Shown here piece after piece: positions 27,384 to 37,068 of a stretch of 64,000 nt of DNA; within the stretch, counting starts at the first letter, position 1, and every line of letters begins with the position of its first letter. This DNA comes from Marinicauda salina. GTDB taxonomy: Bacteria > Pseudomonadota > Alphaproteobacteria > Caulobacterales > Maricaulaceae. The notes beneath the pieces are model-generated. The model had not been told where the DNA came from, made no database searches, and saw only the letters and a program-made list of their open reading frames with translations. The DNA lies in the NCBI RefSeq assembly GCF_003122085.1, contig NZ_QEXV01000002.1:62001-126000 (forward strand), written 5' to 3'. The position numbers and the translations under genes are program-made.

Positions 27384-29677
27384 TCCCGGGCGGCGTCGTC
27401 GGCGGCGGCCTGCTGCGCGCCTTCCGGGCGCGACGCCGATGCGGCCTCGTCATCCAGCGGAGCGCTGAGCAGCGGGGCGCCTTCGGTGGCGTTGGGCTCG
27501 GCCTCGGACGCGCCATCGCCTCCGGCCGCCGGCGCCTCGAGGGGCCCGCCCATCCCGTTCATCCCGTCGCCGGCTTCGCCGGCGCGGGCGGCGGCCTCGG
27601 CCTCGCGCACGGCGGCGAGGAAGTCCTCGGGCAGGCCCGGCAGGTCGCGGGCGAACGGCGAGGCGCCGGCCATGTCGCGATCCATCTGCAGCGGGCCCGG
27701 GCTGGCGCCGTCATTCATGCGCGCGCGATAGACCTGAAGGTTTTCGATGACGCGCTGTACATAGTTGCGCGTCTCGCTGAACGGGATGCTCTCCACCCAA
27801 TCGATCGGGTCGACCTCGCCGGTGCGCGGGTCGCCGTAGACGCGGATCCAGCGGCGCGCCCTGGTCGGGCCGGCGTTGTAGGCGGCCAGCGCGATCACCA
27901 GCGCGCCGTCATACTCCTCGACCACCTCGTCGAGATGGGCCATGCCGAGCGTGAGATTGTAGTCGGGATCGTCGGTCAGCCAGCGGAAATTGTACGGCGC
28001 GCCGATGTCGCGAGCCGTGTCGCGGGCCGTCCACGGCATCATCTGCATCAGTCCGCGCGCGCCCGCCGGGCTCACCGCCTGGGGATCGAATTCGGTCTCC
28101 TGGCGGATCACCGAGTGCGTGAGCGCGGCTTCGGGGAAGACCGGCGCATTGTCGGGAAGCTCGATCACGGGATAGGCGCGCTCGGCCAGCGTGACGCCCT
28201 GCATGCGGGCGGTCTTCGCCGCGCGGACGGCCTGGCGCGTGCGCAGGTATTCCGTCGCGATGTCGGCGAGCATGGCCTGGTCGGTCTCGGTCTCCATCTC
28301 GTCGTCGAGGTGATAGATGAAGACGCGGAAGTAATAGTCCTCGTCGAGCTCGCCGATAAGGCGCAGCGCCTGGATGCGCTCGCGCGCGTTGAACGCGGCG
28401 CGCTGCTCGTCGGAGATTTCGGGTTCCGGCGGCAGCTCGAGTTCCGCGGAGTCGGGGCCGAGGGCGAGCATGGCGAGCTGGCCGTAATAGGCGGTGGCGT
28501 GCTGAGCCGCGGCGGCGAAGCGGTCGCGGGCGTGGTCGAGATCGCCCATCGCCTCGGCGGCGCGGCCTTGCCAGTACTTGGCGCGCGCCAGCGAAACCGG
28601 CGTGCTCACCCCGGCCTCGAGCCGGGCGAAATGATCGAGCGCCTCCTCGGGCAGGCCGAGATGGGTCAGCGCGAGCCAGCCGGCGAGAAACTCCGCATCG
28701 GCGAAATCGACGCCCGACGACATGCCGTTGGCCGCGGCGAGTTCGTAGGCGGTCTGGTAGTCGCGGTCGCGCAGCAGATCGAGGATCATCAGCTTGCGCT
28801 CGGTCCACATCGCCTCGAGCACGCCTTCGCTCTGGTGCCCGGACGGCAGCTCGAGCAGCAAGGGCAGGGCGGTGTCGAGTCCCGCTCGGCGGCGCCAGCG
28901 GGCGCGCTCGTAGACGAGGCCGGGATGGGCGGCCAGGTGGTCGGGCACCTGGTTGACGGCCCGGTCGACCCCCGGCCCGCGCGCGGCGAGCTGGATGCGT
29001 GCCTCGGCCAGGTCGCGGTCACCCCGGTCGAGTTGCGGCAATAGGCGGCTCGCCGCGGCGCGCTGTCCCGACCAGATCAGGAAATCGACCCGCTCGGCGT
29101 GGTCGGCGCGGCTGAAAAGGTCGCCGTGGCGGCGCAACACGTCGCGCTGCACGCTCAGACGCATGGACTGGCTGCGCCAGGCTTCGCGGATCTCGGCGTG
29201 GCCCTCCTCGACGCGATCGAGCGCGATCAGGGCCTCGCCGAGCTCGACGCGGCCTTCGCCGGTGACGGGCTCGCGGTCCTCGAACCAGGCCACGATCATC
29301 GCGGGACCCATTCCGGATTCGTCGATCTTCCACTCCGCTTCGCGCTGGACGGCGGAGGCGCGCGGCCAGCCCTCGAGCGCGGCGACGGCGCGGTCCAGCT
29401 CCGAAAAGGTCGCGCGCGGATCCGACGTCGCCATCCGCCATTGCAGCACCTTGCGCGCGACGGGGTGGGTGAGCGAATCCATGGCGCCGCGCACGGTGCT
29501 CCACTCGCCGTCCTCGGCCGCGCGCATGCCGTGACGGAACACACGGAAATCGGCGTCGTCGAGGATCTCGGAATGGTTGGGAACCGGCGGCTTGATGCGC
29601 GGCGTGGGCGCCTGGGCGAGCGCCGCCGATGTCAGTGCGGCGAAGGCGGCCAGGAGGGCGGCGGCGCGGTGCAGCAT
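27380..29677 (-). CDS. Soluble lytic murein transglycosylase (SLT family)
   Basis: 765 residues. The signal peptide MLHRAAALLAAFAALTSAALAQA is followed by ~480 residues of helical repeats (ring-like U/L domains as in Slt70), then a C-terminal SLT domain with catalytic Glu in THSVIRQETEFDPQAVSPAGARGLMQMMPWTA (about 500) and AYNAGPTRARRW. The last ~110 residues are low-complexity, Ala/Gly/Glu-rich. It cleaves peptidoglycan glycan strands to 1,6-anhydromuropeptides in the periplasm. ATG 29677 is selected from the signal peptide; the open frame continues upstream into the leader of dapA, where it has no signal and no ribosome binding site. Confidence 0.9.
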   Translation of the reverse strand: MLHRAAALLAAFAALTSAALAQAPTPRIKPPVPNHSEILDDADFRVFRHGMRAAEDGEWSTVRGAMDSLTHPVARKVLQWRMATSDPRATFSELDRAVAALEGWPRASAVQREAEWKIDESGMGPAMIVAWFEDREPVTGEGRVELGEALIALDRVEEGHAEIREAWRSQSMRLSVQRDVLRRHGDLFSRADHAERVDFLIWSGQRAAASRLLPQLDRGDRDLAEARIQLAARGPGVDRAVNQVPDHLAAHPGLVYERARWRRRAGLDTALPLLLELPSGHQSEGVLEAMWTERKLMILDLLRDRDYQTAYELAAANGMSSGVDFADAEFLAGWLALTHLGLPEEALDHFARLEAGVSTPVSLARAKYWQGRAAEAMGDLDHARDRFAAAAQHATAYYGQLAMLALGPDSAELELPPEPEISDEQRAAFNARERIQALRLIGELDEDYYFRVFIYHLDDEMETETDQAMLADIATEYLRTRQAVRAAKTARMQGVTLAERAYPVIELPDNAPVFPEAALTHSVIRQETEFDPQAVSPAGARGLMQMMPWTARDTARDIGAPYNFRWLTDDPDYNLTLGMAHLDEVVEEYDGALVIALAAYNAGPTRARRWIRVYGDPRTGEVDPIDWVESIPFSETRNYVQRVIENLQVYRARMNDGASPGPLQMDRDMAGASPFARDLPGLPEDFLAAVREAEAAARAGEAGDGMNGMGGPLEAPAAGGDGASEAEPNATEGAPLLSAPLDDEAASASRPEGAQQAAADDAARD

Positions 29678-29828
29678 GTCGCGGACGGAGCCTCCGAAGG
29701 AGCCTGACGAGGAAGGTTGAGGCATGGACGGGGAGGTGTCCATAGGGCTAAAGCAGGCTTTACCCTCCGCCGGCGGTCGCCGGCGGCGAAGCGCTTGAAT
29801 TGCTGATCGGACGAAAGACGCAAACGCC
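29678..29828. promoter_or_regulatory. Divergent leader between lytic transglycosylase and dapA
   Basis: A 151-base gap carrying the promoters of both genes. Just before dapA there are two small stem-loops: AAAGC-AG-GCTTT (about 29750-29761) and an exact 8-base stem CCGCCGGC-GGTC-GCCGGCGG (29767-29786). There is no T-run after either, so they are not classical terminators. No lysine riboswitch-like architecture was recognised; the region is too short for one. Confidence 0.4.
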
Positions 29829-30701
29829 ATGTTCCGGGGATCCTTCACCGCGCTCGTCACGCCATTCAAGAACGGCGCCGTCGACGAGTCCGCCTTCGCC
29901 GATCTGATCGAGCGCCAGATCGCGGCCGGAACGCACGGCCTCGTGCCCGGCGGGACCACCGGCGAGACGCCGACGCTCACCGCCGAGGAGCGCCGGACCG
30001 TGCTCGAACGCGCCGTCGAGATCGCCGCCGGCCGCGTGCCGGTGATCGCGGGCACGGGGACGAACGCGACGGCCTCGACGATCGAATGGCAGGCCTTCGC
30101 CAAGACGATCGGCGCCGATGCGGGGCTCGTCGTCTCGCCATATTACAACAAACCGTCCCAGGACGGGCTGGCGGCTCATTTTTGCGCGGTCGCCGACGCC
30201 GTCGAGATGCCGATCTTCGTCTACAACATTCCCGGCCGCTCGATCGTCGATATTCAGCCCGAGACGATGGCGCGCATCGCCGAGCATCCCAACGTGATCG
30301 GCGTGAAGGACGCCACCGGCGAGGTCGAGCGCGTGACGCGCCAGCGCAATCTCGTCGGCGAGGCCTTCATCCAGATGTCGGGCGAGGACGCCAGCGCGCT
30401 CGGTTTCAACGCCCATGGCGGGGTCGGGGCGATCTCGGTGACCTCGAACGTCGCCCCGGAGCTGTGCGCGAAGTTCCAGGAAGCTACGCTCGAGGGGCGT
30501 TGGGACGAGGCGCGCGCGTTCAACGACATGCTCACGCCGCTGCACGATGCGCTGTTCGCCGCGCCCAGCCCGGCGCCGACGAAATATGCGCTCTCCTTGC
30601 TGGGGCTGTGCGAAGCCGAGGTGCGCCTGCCGCTGGTCGAATGTCCCGAGGACGTGAAGACTCGCGTCCGCGAGGCGATGGAAGGCTGCGGGCTGCTATG
30701 A
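29829..30701 (+). CDS. dapA: 4-hydroxy-tetrahydrodipicolinate synthase
   Basis: 290-residue class I aldolase condensing pyruvate with aspartate semialdehyde, the committed step to diaminopimelate and lysine. Motifs are [56 protein letters not shown], and the Schiff-base lysine in [10 protein letters not shown] (near 161). Length and order are typical. The stop overlaps the smpB start (ATGA), the conserved dapA-smpB arrangement of alphaproteobacteria. The lytic transglycosylase diverges upstream. Confidence 0.96.
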   Translation: MFRGSFTALVTPFKNGAVDESAFADLIERQIAAGTHGLVPGGTTGETPTLTAEERRTVLERAVEIAAGRVPVIAGTGTNATASTIEWQAFAKTIGADAGLVVSPYYNKPSQDGLAAHFCAVADAVEMPIFVYNIPGRSIVDIQPETMARIAEHPNVIGVKDATGEVERVTRQRNLVGEAFIQMSGEDASALGFNAHGGVGAISVTSNVAPELCAKFQEATLEGRWDEARAFNDMLTPLHDALFAAPSPAPTKYALSLLGLCEAEVRLPLVECPEDVKTRVREAMEGCGLL

Positions 30702-31174
30702 GCAAGGCCGACAAGAAAGGCGGGGACGGGCTCGTCGCGGTCAATCGCCGCGCGCGCTTCGACTACGAGATCGAGGAGACGTTCGAGGCGGGCCTGCAGC
30801 TGGTGGGCACCGAGGTGAAGTCGCTGCGCCAGGGCAAGGCCAATATCGCCGAGGCTTATGTGAGTCCCGAGAAGGGCGCGCTGTACCTCATCAATTCCGA
30901 CATCCCGCTTTACGAGGCCGGCAACCGCTTCAATCACGAGCCGCGCCGGCACCGGAAGCTGCTTATGCACAAACGCGAGATCGAAAAGCTCGCCGGCGCG
31001 GTGACGCGCCAGGGCCGTACGATCGTGCCGCTGCGGCTCTACTTCAACAATCGCGGGATCGCGAAGCTCCAGATCGGGCTCGCCAAGGGCAAGAAGACGA
31101 TCGACAAGCGCGAGACCAAGAAGGAGCGCGACTGGCAGCGCCAGAAGCAGCGCCTGATGAAGAATTACGGGTAG
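30698..31174 (+). CDS. smpB: SsrA-binding protein (tmRNA partner)
   Basis: 158-residue beta-barrel RNA-binding protein of trans-translation. Family blocks are [80 protein letters not shown], and the basic tail [14 protein letters not shown] that enters the ribosomal mRNA channel. The ATG overlaps the dapA stop by four bases. No ssrA gene was found in the 218 bases downstream, which hold a palindromic repeat instead. Confidence 0.97.
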   Translation: MSKADKKGGDGLVAVNRRARFDYEIEETFEAGLQLVGTEVKSLRQGKANIAEAYVSPEKGALYLINSDIPLYEAGNRFNHEPRRHRKLLMHKREIEKLAGAVTRQGRTIVPLRLYFNNRGIAKLQIGLAKGKKTIDKRETKKERDWQRQKQRLMKNYG

Positions 31175-31187
31175 GGGGGTGCTGTTT

Positions 31188-31312
31188 CCCCATCCTTCGA
31201 GGCTCGCCTTTGGCTCGCACCTCAGGATGAGGGGAGTGTTCACGGCTCTTTGCGAAATCCGATACTGCAGCCTCACCCTGAGGCGCCCGGCGCCAGCCGG
31301 GCCTCGAAGGGT
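31188..31312. repeat. Palindromic CATCCTTCGAGG/CCTCGAAGGGT repeat downstream of smpB
   Basis: Arms CCCATCCTTCGAGGC (about 31189-31203) and GCCTCGAAGGGT (31301-31312) are inverted relatives. Inner stems are GGCTCGC-CTTTG-GCTCGC-like repeats, CCTCAGGATGAGG (31220-31232) and CGCCCGGC-GCCA-GCCGGGC (31284-31302). It belongs to the same broad family as 18091-18210. It may act as a 3' mRNA stabiliser or terminator for dapA-smpB, but has no T-run. No gene was seen between 31175 and 31392. Confidence 0.7.
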
Positions 31313-31392
31313 CGGAGGGAGGGCGCTTTATGATCTCCGTGCGTCGGCCCTTCCCGCCATTGCGGGGACAAGCCGGCGGGACGGAGAGGGGC

Positions 31393-32052
31393 CTAACCCA
31401 CCCGCGCCTTCGCCTCGGCGAACACGTCGTGGAACATGGCCTCGGTGAGCCGGCCGGTGTTCGTGTTGTAGCGCGAGCAATGATAGCTGCTGAGAAGGGT
31501 CAGCGGCCCGGCCGGACCGGCGACGGCGTAGCTCGCGGCGTGGCCGAAGGGATGGTCCTTCAACTTCAGTCCGAGCGCGCGCACCGTGTTGTCGTGGGCG
31601 ATCTTGCCGAGGGTGAGCAGCACGCGCAGACGCGGCAGGGCGTCGATCCGGGACGCCAGGTAGGGCCGGCATCTATTGCATTCGGCCCCGACGGGCTTGT
31701 TCTCCGGCGGGACGCAGCGCACCGCGTTGGTGATCATCGCGCCGACGAGGCGCAGATCGTCGTCGCCGTCCTTGTCATAGCGGCCTCGCGCAAACCCGAA
31801 TTTTTCAAGCGTCGGGTAGAGCAGGTCGCCCGCCCAGTCGCCGGTGAAGGGCCGGGCGGTGCGGTTGGCGCCGGTTCGGCCGGGCGCCAGCCCGACCACC
31901 AGAAGGCGCGCGGCCGCGTCGCCGAAGCTTACCACCGGCGCGTTGTGCCAGTCGGGTTCAGCCGCTGCGTTGGCCTCGCGATAGGCGACGAGCCGCGGGC
32001 AGAGCGCGCAGTCGAGCGGCGGTTCGGGCGGAAATTCGACCCCGTCGCGCAC
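31393..32052 (-). CDS. Type-5 uracil-DNA glycosylase (UdgB-like, Fe-S)
   Basis: 219 residues. Family 5 signature motif A is VVGLAPGRTGANRTARPFTGD, with no catalytic Asp/Asn after GLAPG, as expected for UDGb. The HPSxxN-like motif is HCSRYNTNTG near the C-terminus. Four Cys for a [4Fe-4S] cluster are visible in DCALCPRL (N-terminal), NAVRC and ECNRCRP. It removes uracil, hypoxanthine or related deaminated bases from DNA. GTG 32052 overlaps the upstream NYN gene stop by one base (TAGTG), so the two are an operon. Confidence 0.9.
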   Translation of the reverse strand: MRDGVEFPPEPPLDCALCPRLVAYREANAAAEPDWHNAPVVSFGDAAARLLVVGLAPGRTGANRTARPFTGDWAGDLLYPTLEKFGFARGRYDKDGDDDLRLVGAMITNAVRCVPPENKPVGAECNRCRPYLASRIDALPRLRVLLTLGKIAHDNTVRALGLKLKDHPFGHAASYAVAGPAGPLTLLSSYHCSRYNTNTGRLTEAMFHDVFAEAKARVG

Positions 32053-32621
32053 TATTCGTCTTCGTCGTTGTTGTCGTAGCTCTCGCGCTGGCGACGCTCG
32101 CGGCCGACGAGCTTGCCGAGCTCGACCAGCTCGATGAAGGCGTCGGCCTGGCGGCGCAGATCGTCGGACGCCATCGGCGGGGAGGATTTCAGCGTGGAAA
32201 CCACGGAGACGCGGACGCCGCGGCGCTGGACCGCCTCGACGACGCGGCGGAAATCGCCGTCGCCGGAAAACAGGATGACATGATCGAGATAGTTGGCCGC
32301 CTCCATGATGTCGACGGTGATCTCGACGTCCATGTCGCCCTTGATGCGGCGCCGGCCGGTGTCGTCGCTGTATTCCTTGGCCGGCTTGGTCACGACCTTG
32401 AAGCCGTTATAGTCCAGCCAGTCGATCAGCGGCCGGATCGGCGTGTATTCGTCGTTCTCCAGCAGGGCGGTGTAGTAGTTGGCGCGGATCAGCCGGCCGC
32501 GCTTGCGAAACTCCTCGAGGAGTTTCCGGTAATCTATGTCGAAATCTAGGGATTTCGCAGCCGAGTAGAGATTGGCGCCGTCGATGAACATGCCGAGGCG
32601 CTCATTGGGGTAGAATGTCAT
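32052..32621 (-). CDS. NYN-domain (LabA/DUF88) putative ribonuclease
   Basis: 189-residue PIN-like protein. Acidic metal-site residues are in MFIDGANLYSAAK (D14), KGDMDVEITVDIMEAA and ILFSGDGDFRRVVEAVQRRG. The C-terminus is acidic and disordered. Homologues are common next to folK/rpoZ in alphaproteobacteria and are thought to process RNA, but the substrate is unknown. It forms an operon with the UDG gene downstream. Its ATG (32619-32621) lies inside the first codons of the divergent folK gene, so promoters of both must lie within coding sequence. Confidence 0.9.
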   Translation of the reverse strand: MTFYPNERLGMFIDGANLYSAAKSLDFDIDYRKLLEEFRKRGRLIRANYYTALLENDEYTPIRPLIDWLDYNGFKVVTKPAKEYSDDTGRRRIKGDMDVEITVDIMEAANYLDHVILFSGDGDFRRVVEAVQRRGVRVSVVSTLKSSPPMASDDLRRQADAFIELVELGKLVGRERRQRESYDNNDEDE

Positions 32622-33199
32622 CGGAAATGCCTTCCTGCAGAACGGAATCTGAAAATCGAGCCGGGAATCGCATCTATGTCGCGCTCGGCGCGAACCAAGC
32701 CTACAGGCGTCGCACCCCGCTTGAAAACCTCCGGCGGGCGCTGAACCGGCTGCAATCGCAGGGGATCGAGATCGCTGCGTGCTCGCGTCCGTGGCGGACG
32801 CCGGCCTGGCCCGACCCCTCCGATCCGCCCTACGTCAACGGCGTGGTCGAGGTTTCAACCGACCTGCCGGCCCCGGCGTTGATGGAGGCGCTGCACGCCG
32901 TGGAGGCCGAATTCGGCCGGACGCGGCGAGAGCGCAACGCGCCCCGGCCGATCGATCTCGACCTTATCGATTATCGCGGGAAGGTCGCCGAGGCGGGCTC
33001 GCCGATCCTGCCGCATCCGCGCATGGCCGAGCGGGCCTTCGTCCTGCTGCCGCTGCGCGACATCGCCCCGCACTGGCGCCATCCCGCCACCGGCCGGTCG
33101 CTCGATCAGCTCATCGGACGCCTGCCCGCGGCCGACCGGCGCGCGGCGCGGCCTCACGGCGGGACGTTGTGCGCTGCACCGTCTCGCTTGAAGGCTTGA
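32615..33199 (+). CDS. folK: 2-amino-4-hydroxy-6-hydroxymethyldihydropteridine pyrophosphokinase
   Basis: 194 residues; folate biosynthesis, transferring pyrophosphate from ATP to the pterin. Motifs are IYVALGANQ (the usual LGSN site), the RTPAW-xDPSDPPYVNGVVEV block, EAEFGRTRRERNAPRPIDLDLIDYRG (metal-binding D-x-D) and LPHPRMAERAFVLLPL. ATG 32615 overlaps the divergent NYN start; ATG 32627 is an equally good start, and the conserved domain begins only at residue 19. rpoZ follows 56 bases downstream. Confidence 0.92.
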   Translation: MSSEMPSCRTESENRAGNRIYVALGANQAYRRRTPLENLRRALNRLQSQGIEIAACSRPWRTPAWPDPSDPPYVNGVVEVSTDLPAPALMEALHAVEAEFGRTRRERNAPRPIDLDLIDYRGKVAEAGSPILPHPRMAERAFVLLPLRDIAPHWRHPATGRSLDQLIGRLPAADRRAARPHGGTLCAAPSRLKA

Positions 33200-33255
33200 T
33201 CGTGCTAGTCTATGTGACGCCGTTTACGGCGTAAGACTGAAGGAGCGCCCCTCGC

Positions 33256-33624
33256 ATGGCTCGCGTCACCGTCGAAGACTGCATCGAAAAGGTCCCGAAC
33301 CGGTTCCGGCTGGTTCTGCTGTCCGCGCATCGTTCGCGCAACATCGCGGCGGGCGCGCCGCTGCAGCTCGATCGCGACAACGACAAGAACCCGGTCGTGT
33401 CGCTGCGCGAGATCGCCGAGGACAAGCTCGATCTCGACAGCCTCGCCGAGAGCCTCGTGACCGGTCTCGAGCGCGTGCTCCCGCCGGAAGAGGACGAGGA
33501 GGCCGCCGCCGAGGAGGCCGCCAAGCCCGAGCCGGCCGCGCTGCCGCAGCCGGAGATGGACGAGCAGGCGATGCTGCGCGCCCTGCAGAGCGATCGGGAC
33601 GGGCCGCCAGACGGCCGTCTTTAG
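33256..33624 (+). CDS. rpoZ: DNA-directed RNA polymerase omega subunit
   Basis: 122 residues. The conserved core is [30 protein letters not shown] then [17 protein letters not shown], which wraps the beta-prime C-terminus and helps form a ppGpp site. The C-terminal ~45 residues are a Glu/Ala/Pro-rich tail typical of alphaproteobacteria. It is followed after three bases by the RSH gene, so the ppGpp-sensing subunit and ppGpp enzyme are co-transcribed. A GAAGGAG site precedes the ATG. Confidence 0.96.
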   Translation: MARVTVEDCIEKVPNRFRLVLLSAHRSRNIAAGAPLQLDRDNDKNPVVSLREIAEDKLDLDSLAESLVTGLERVLPPEEDEEAAAEEAAKPEPAALPQPEMDEQAMLRALQSDRDGPPDGRL

Positions 33625-33627
33625 GCC

Positions 33628-35889
33628 TTGAGCGCGCTGGCGAGCCCGGACGCCCTCTCCACCGCCGACGCCATCCCGAGCGCCGACGATCTGGTCGCGC
33701 GCGTTCAGGCCTATCACAAGAACGCCGACGCCGGTCTGATCCGGCGGGCCTACGAGTATGCGCGCGACAAGCACGCCGGCCAGACGCGCTATTCCGGCGA
33801 CCCCTATTACGGGCACACCGTCGCCGTGGCGATGCTGCTGGCGGATCTTCGCCTCGACGTGGCGACCGTCTGCACCGGGCTGCTTCACGATACGGTCGAG
33901 GACACCGACGCGACGCTGGAAGAGCTCTCCGAGCTGTTCGGCGATGACATCGCCGGCCTCGTCGACGGCGTCACCAAGCTCACCCAGATGGAGCTCGGCT
34001 CGAAGCGCACCAAGCAGGCCGAAAACCTCCAGAAGCTCGTCGTCGCCATCACCCGCGACGTCCGCGTTCTGCTGGTGAAGCTGTGCGACCGGCTTCACAA
34101 CATGCGCACGCTGGACGCGGTGCCGAAGCCGGAGAAGCGACGCCAGACCGCCCGCGAGACGCTCGAGATCTATGCGCCGCTCGCCCGGCGCATCGGCGTC
34201 AACCGGATCTGCGTCCAGCTCGAGGACCTGGCGTTCCAGTACCTGAACCCGTCGGGCTACGAATCGATCACCCGACGGCTCGCCGAACTGAGCGAAAGCC
34301 GGGTCGACTCGGTCTCGGCGGCGTCGGAAGCCATCACCGAGAAGCTGAACGAATCCGGGGTCGAGTGCCGGGTGTTCGGCCGCAAGAAGCGGCCCTACTC
34401 GATCTGGCGCAAGCTCGAACGCAAGGGCGTCTCCTTTGACGAGATCGCCGATATCTACGCCTTCCGCGTGCTCGTTGACTCTGTCGAAGACTGCTATCGA
34501 GCGCTTGGCGTCGTCCACCAGACTTGGCGGTGCGTACCGGAGCGCTTCCGCGACTACATCTCTACGCCCAAGCCGAACAATTACCGCTCCCTGCACACCA
34601 CCATCATCGGGCCGCGCAACACGCGCCTCGAGCTGCAGATCCGCACCGAGGAGATGGAGGCGGTCGCGGAGACGGGCGTGGCCGCCCACTGGCGCTACAA
34701 GTCCGGCGGCTACGCCTACGACCCCCAGGCCGCCGAGGCCGCCGGCGGCGATCCACTCGACCGGCTGCGCCCGTTCGTGGAGATCCTGGAGCAGGGCGGC
34801 GACCCGGACGAATTCCTCGAGCACGCCAAGCTCGAGATGTTCTCCGACCAGGTCTACGCCTTCACGCCGAAGGGCGAGCTGATCGCCCTGCCGCAGGGCG
34901 CGACGGCGCTCGATTTCGCCTTCGCCGTCCACACCGAGCTCGGGGCGCACGCGGTCAGCGCGCGCATCAACAGCCGCGAGCGGCCGCTGCGCAGCCGCGT
35001 GCGCAACGGCGACGTGGTCGACATCATCAAGGGCGGCACGCGCCATCTCCAGCCGGGCTGGGAGGACATGGTCGTCACCGGCCGGGCGCGCGCCGCCATT
35101 CGTCGCCAGGTGCGCGCCTCCGAGCAGGAGGAGTTCATCCGCATCGGCAAGGTGATCGCCGAGCACGCCTTCATGCGCGAGGGCAAGGTGTTCAAGGAGA
35201 AGGCGCTCGCCGACGCGCTCAAGCGCCTCGAGGTGGACGACGCCGATAATCTCTATCTCGCGCTCGGCAAGGGCCGTATCAGTTCGACGGAGCTGTTCGA
35301 CGCGGTCTATCCCGGCCAGCGCGACCAGCGCGGCGACACGCCCAGCGATCGCGAGCTGATCAATGACGAGAAGGCGCGGCTCTACGTGCACGGCCGCGGC
35401 CTGACGCCCGGCGTGACGCTGCATTTCGCGCGCTGCTGTTCGCCGCTGCCGGGCGACCGTATCGTCGGCGTGCTGCGGCCGGGCCGCGGCGTCGACATCC
35501 ATGTCATCGACTGCGAGCAGCTCGGCGGTCTCGACGACGACGCCGAGCTCGTGAACTGGATCGACCTGCGCTGGACGCCGGAGGCCGAGGCCGAATCGGT
35601 CTCCATCGGCCGGATCATCGCGACAGTGCGGAACGAACCCGGCGCGCTCGCCGAGATCGCCAGCGCGGTGGGCGAGGCGCGCGGCAACATCGCCAACGTC
35701 AAGACGCTGCACCGCACCCGCGACTTCTTCGACATGGCCTTCGACATCGAGGTGTTCGACGCGCGCCACCTGTCGAACATCCTCGCGGCGCTGAAGACCT
35801 GCGACCGCGTCGTCACCGCCGAGCGGGCCCGCGCCGACCAGGACCACGCCGCCGGCGAGGGCGCAGAGGAGCGCCGCGCCGATGCCTGA
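33628..35889 (+). CDS. Bifunctional (p)ppGpp synthetase/hydrolase (RSH)
   Basis: 753 residues. An active HD hydrolase domain is present (YYGHTVAVAMLL and LLHDTVEDT near 85-95, CDRLHNMRTL), then a synthetase domain (GRKKRPYSIWRKLERKG, FRVLVDSVEDCYRALGVVH, PKPNNYRSLHTT). The regulatory TGS (VYAFTPKGELIALPQGATALDFAF), a Cys-containing zinc-finger region (HFARCCSPLPGDRIVGVL) and a C-terminal ACT domain follow. Both activities look intact, as in the single Rel/SpoT of alphaproteobacteria. TTG start three bases after rpoZ; the 3' end overlaps pdxJ by eight bases. Confidence 0.95.
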   Translation: MSALASPDALSTADAIPSADDLVARVQAYHKNADAGLIRRAYEYARDKHAGQTRYSGDPYYGHTVAVAMLLADLRLDVATVCTGLLHDTVEDTDATLEELSELFGDDIAGLVDGVTKLTQMELGSKRTKQAENLQKLVVAITRDVRVLLVKLCDRLHNMRTLDAVPKPEKRRQTARETLEIYAPLARRIGVNRICVQLEDLAFQYLNPSGYESITRRLAELSESRVDSVSAASEAITEKLNESGVECRVFGRKKRPYSIWRKLERKGVSFDEIADIYAFRVLVDSVEDCYRALGVVHQTWRCVPERFRDYISTPKPNNYRSLHTTIIGPRNTRLELQIRTEEMEAVAETGVAAHWRYKSGGYAYDPQAAEAAGGDPLDRLRPFVEILEQGGDPDEFLEHAKLEMFSDQVYAFTPKGELIALPQGATALDFAFAVHTELGAHAVSARINSRERPLRSRVRNGDVVDIIKGGTRHLQPGWEDMVVTGRARAAIRRQVRASEQEEFIRIGKVIAEHAFMREGKVFKEKALADALKRLEVDDADNLYLALGKGRISSTELFDAVYPGQRDQRGDTPSDRELINDEKARLYVHGRGLTPGVTLHFARCCSPLPGDRIVGVLRPGRGVDIHVIDCEQLGGLDDDAELVNWIDLRWTPEAEAESVSIGRIIATVRNEPGALAEIASAVGEARGNIANVKTLHRTRDFFDMAFDIEVFDARHLSNILAALKTCDRVVTAERARADQDHAAGEGAEERRADA

Positions 35890-36655
35890 CGCGTCCAAGG
35901 CTCCCGGTCCGGTCCGCCTCGGCGTGAACATCGACCACGTCGCGACCATCCGGAACGCGCGCGGCGGTCTCCATCCCGACCCGGTGCGGGCGGCGCACAT
36001 GGCCGAGGAGGCCGGCGCCGACGGGATCACCGCGCACCTGCGCGAGGATCGCCGCCATATCGGCGATAACGACATCAACCGGCTCGTCGAGGAGCTGCGC
36101 CTGCCGCTCAATCTCGAGATGGCCGCGACCGAGGAGATGCTGGCGATCGCGCTGAGACACGCGCCGCGCGCCTGCTGCATCGTTCCGGAGAAGCGCGAGG
36201 AGCGCACCACCGAAGGCGGGCTCGACGTCGCCGCCGGCCATGCGCATCTCAAGCCGTATGTTGCGAAACTCGCCGACGCCGGCGTGCGGGTATCGCTGTT
36301 CATCGAGCCCGACCCGGTCCAGGTCGCCGTCGCCGAGGCGCTCGGCGCCGCCGTCGTCGAGCTTCACACCGGACGCTATGTCGAGCATGTCTTCGCCGGC
36401 GAGACCGAGGCGGCCGAGCGCGAGCTCGACCGGCTGCGCAGCGCCGCCGCCGAGGGCGCCGCGCGCGGGCTCGAGATCCACGCCGGCCACGGCCTGACCT
36501 ACGACACGGTGAAGCCCGTCGCGGCGATCCCGCAGGTCGTCGAGCTCAATATCGGTCATTTCCTGATCGGCGAGGCGATATTCCGCGGGTTGAAGGATGC
36601 GGTGTCCACGATGCGCGGGCTGATCGCCGAAGCGCGCGAAGGAGCCGCGGCGTGA
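35882..36655 (+). CDS. pdxJ: Pyridoxine 5'-phosphate synthase
   Basis: 257-residue TIM-barrel enzyme forming pyridoxine phosphate from 1-deoxyxylulose 5-phosphate and 3-amino-2-oxopropyl phosphate. Motifs are [78 protein letters not shown] and [13 protein letters not shown]. The ATG overlaps the RSH gene by eight bases and the stop overlaps the acpS GTG by four, so it is part of one tightly coupled operon. The PLP it provides serves the many PLP enzymes in this window. Confidence 0.97.
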   Translation: MPDASKAPGPVRLGVNIDHVATIRNARGGLHPDPVRAAHMAEEAGADGITAHLREDRRHIGDNDINRLVEELRLPLNLEMAATEEMLAIALRHAPRACCIVPEKREERTTEGGLDVAAGHAHLKPYVAKLADAGVRVSLFIEPDPVQVAVAEALGAAVVELHTGRYVEHVFAGETEAAERELDRLRSAAAEGAARGLEIHAGHGLTYDTVKPVAAIPQVVELNIGHFLIGEAIFRGLKDAVSTMRGLIAEAREGAAA

Positions 36656-37068
36656 TTATCGGCGTCGGCACGGACATCATCGACATCCGCCGCATCGAGC
36701 GCTCCATCGACCGCTTCGGCGAGCGTTTCACCAACCGCGTCTTCACCGAGGGCGAACGCGCCAAGGCCGATGCGCGGCGCCGCCGCGCCGAGACCTACGC
36801 CAAGCGTTTCGCCGCCAAGGAAGCCTGCGCCAAGGCGCTCGGCACGGGCATCTATCGCGGCGTGGCCTGGCGGCACATGGAGGTGATCAACCGGCCGGGC
36901 GGCCAGCCGAGCCTGAAGCTTTCCGGCGCGGCGCTCGAACGGATGCAATTGCTCACCCCGACGGGCCTCGCGCCGCACATCCAGCTGACGCTCACCGACG
37001 ATCACCCCTGGGCGCAGGCCTTCGTCATCATCCAGGCGCTCGAACCCGGCGCCGCGGACGGGCTATGA
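36652..37068 (+). CDS. acpS: Holo-[acyl-carrier-protein] synthase
   Basis: 138-residue phosphopantetheinyl transferase that activates ACP. The family motif [18 protein letters not shown] (Mg ligand D8) is followed by [27 protein letters not shown] and [14 protein letters not shown]. It starts with GTG 36652, overlapping pdxJ by four bases, and its stop overlaps the rnc ATG by four. In many alphaproteobacteria lepB (signal peptidase I) lies between acpS and rnc; here it is absent. Confidence 0.96.
   Translation: MIIGVGTDIIDIRRIERSIDRFGERFTNRVFTEGERAKADARRRRAETYAKRFAAKEACAKALGTGIYRGVAWRHMEVINRPGGQPSLKLSGAALERMQLLTPTGLAPHIQLTLTDDHPWAQAFVIIQALEPGAADGL

Noticed and set aside
31175-31392. ssrA (tmRNA) gene downstream of smpB
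   Set aside because: No tRNA-Ala-like acceptor end, TPsiC arm or tag reading frame; the region is a palindromic repeat.
33205-36303. 1032-codon minus-strand frame over rpoZ, RSH and pdxJ
   Set aside because: Antisense shadow of three certain genes; low-complexity composition, no motif, no ribosome binding site.
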